The notes beneath the pieces were generated by a model, which was given only the letters and a program-made list of their open reading frames with translations, was not told the DNA's origin and made no database searches. The position numbers and the translations under genes were made by a program. Shown one piece after another: positions 62,641 to 64,000 of a stretch of DNA of 64,000 nucleotides. Source of the stretch: Neelides folsomi (Eukaryota > Arthropoda > Collembola > Neelipleona > Neelidae); assembly GCA_034687125.1 (NCBI GenBank), contig JAQGBZ010000276.1:1-64000 (forward strand), written 5' to 3'. Position 1 is the stretch's first letter, and every line of letters begins with the position of its first letter.

Positions 62641-64000
62641 ATTTTATGTATTAAAAATACTTAATTAAATACTTACTAAGTGCACATAAAAATTTTAAAC
62701 TTACGGCCTGTAGTAAGATGTTTGATATTGTAGTTTTGATATTCGATTTGGCAATTGGGTTTAAAGTTTTTGAACCTCACTAGACTTTCACAATTTTTTT
62801 TGAGTTTGGACCGTAAAGCTTTGGACACTTACATGATCCAATATTTCGATGAGTAAACGTGGTCAAACGTGATTTCGACGCGCGCATGGAAAATTCCTTA
62901 CTTATTTTATACTAATTTTTAACATACATATTACTAATTTTTTTAGGAAACAATTGAACATTCAATAAGTTTAAATTAACGCATTTATTGGTTACTTATA
63001 GGTATATATTTTTATAAGTATATTTTAAGTCACTCTGATAACTAAAAAATTACGTTACATTTAATTACGTGATATTAGTATGAAATAAGTAATTTTTAAC
63101 TCAATTTTCATGCCTAATGTAAAAAATACTGATTTCTTACTTAGAAGACGCATATATTAATTAGTTATTTGTTATCATGTTGTCTCTCACGTCAGAAGGG
63201 TAATGAGAACGAATTATTTTTCATTATAACTACCTTTGATGGGAAAACATCAAGTGAGAGTAGGATTGGTAATAATAAATATTATTTCTTATCTATTATA
63301 AGCATGTTAGATTTAAAACACTTTGTCTAAATTGATTAAAAGCTCTCAAATTAGTGTCAAGATTTATGGGGTGCATTTTATTTAAATAAGTAGATAGCTG
63401 TATGCTTACTAAACTTGTTTAATTATTTGTCGAATTCCTCTCTTTAACAACTTCTTGTATCTTCTTTTTAACCTTCGCTGCATTTATCTTTTTTCTTGTT
63501 AAACATAAGCTTTAAGATTTAAATAAATTAAAGCAATTTTTATGCTTTTTTTGGCTCTTTGGTATCAATTTCTTGACGAGTAAAGGTCAGTGTGAGATTA
63601 TATAACTTTACGTATGATGAGAAACGACGTGTATTAGATCAGTACGTAGTACATGTACTTATAAATACATAGTTATGCAATACTCAATTGGACTCAATTG
63701 TATGGATACTCAATTGTATCAAGAAGGTACTAAATTACATTATATCATTATATAGTAATACCGCCTATAGCATCTAATGGTTGATCTTTTATTCTCCTCG
63801 ACAGAATTCAAGTACCTATGCAAAATCTGGACATTGACGTCACGAAGGCGACTAATTGCAGTTCAAATTTCGTTTTTTCTATATTAAAAATTTGTGGCTT
63901 TTGATGTTTATACGAAGAGACAATGGGAATTGGGAATAATGTATGAAATTGAAGATTCAGGTTGTACCTGCTGCATTGCTCCATGTATTTCTCCAATAAC
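62641..64000. other. Intergenic AT-rich DNA to the window edge
   Basis: No exon with recognisable similarity is visible. The last frame on the minus strand (63808-63996) runs to the edge and contains a possible short exon ending at a GTACAA site near 63967. Without the adjacent sequence it cannot be judged. Confidence 0.3.

Noticed and set aside
1-64000. tRNA, rRNA, CRISPR arrays, bacterial operon features
   Set aside because: I saw no convincing tRNA B-box pairs, no ribosomal RNA segments, no regularly spaced repeats, and the genes are intron-containing eukaryotic genes.

Overview
The window is nuclear DNA from an arthropod. It is AT-rich, every recognisable gene is split by short GT-AG introns, and several families point to arthropods: a calexcitin/sarcoplasmic Ca2+-binding protein, a DUF4789-like secreted protein, a PDZ-C2-RhoGAP SYD-1 protein and an ML-domain protein. 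The ML protein most resembles group 2 mite allergens from memory, so a mite or other chelicerate is my best guess, but that is a weak inference. Gene models were built by hand: I read exons off the sequence and kept a model only when splice sites and reading phase agreed through the whole chain.

Layout. 0.6-1.6 kb (+): calexcitin/SCP. 1.8-2.5 kb (-): methionine sulfoxide reductase B, 5' end unresolved. 3.5-3.9 kb (-): three-exon gene for a small secreted six-cysteine, defensin-like peptide. 6.4-6.8 kb (+): CDC42 small effector (CRIB). 7.7-8.5 kb (-): ARL2BP/BART. 9.4-11.9 kb (-): inositol polyphosphate 5-phosphatase of the INPP5A type, 10 exons. 11.9-16.4 kb: AT-rich intergenic DNA with a MITE-like element. 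16.4-30.3 kb (-): Rabconnectin-3A/DMXL, 23 coding exons, 2744 aa. Its fifth intron (2.9 kb) contains two complete genes on the opposite strand: a 121-aa single-pass membrane protein and an acyl-protein thioesterase. 30.8-32.3 kb (-): Tc1/mariner-type transposase gene, cut by three spliceosomal-type introns but otherwise open. 36.2-55.6 kb (+): SYD-1/RhoGAP100F, 13 coding exons, 1923 aa, with an 8-codon first exon and an 8.7-kb first intron. 58.5-59.1 kb (+): secreted ML-domain protein. 59.4-60.3 kb (-): secreted cysteine-rich DUF4789-like protein. 61.7-62.6 kb (-): decayed gene fragments. The rest is AT-rich sequence without recognisable genes.

Biologically this is a mixed housekeeping and neuronal neighbourhood, not an operon-like system. 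Two large genes act at synapses or in vesicle acidification (SYD-1 at the presynaptic active zone; Rabconnectin-3A in V-ATPase assembly). INPP5A and calexcitin belong to Ca2+/IP3 signalling, the CDC42 effector and RhoGAP to Rho-family signalling, and the thioesterase to S-palmitoylation turnover. The secreted peptides at both ends are typical fast-evolving accessory genes. The most unusual items are the small cysteine-rich peptide gene, the intron-bearing transposase gene, the two genes nested inside one Rabconnectin-3A intron, and a region of SYD-1 open in two frames behind two acceptors 17 bases apart.
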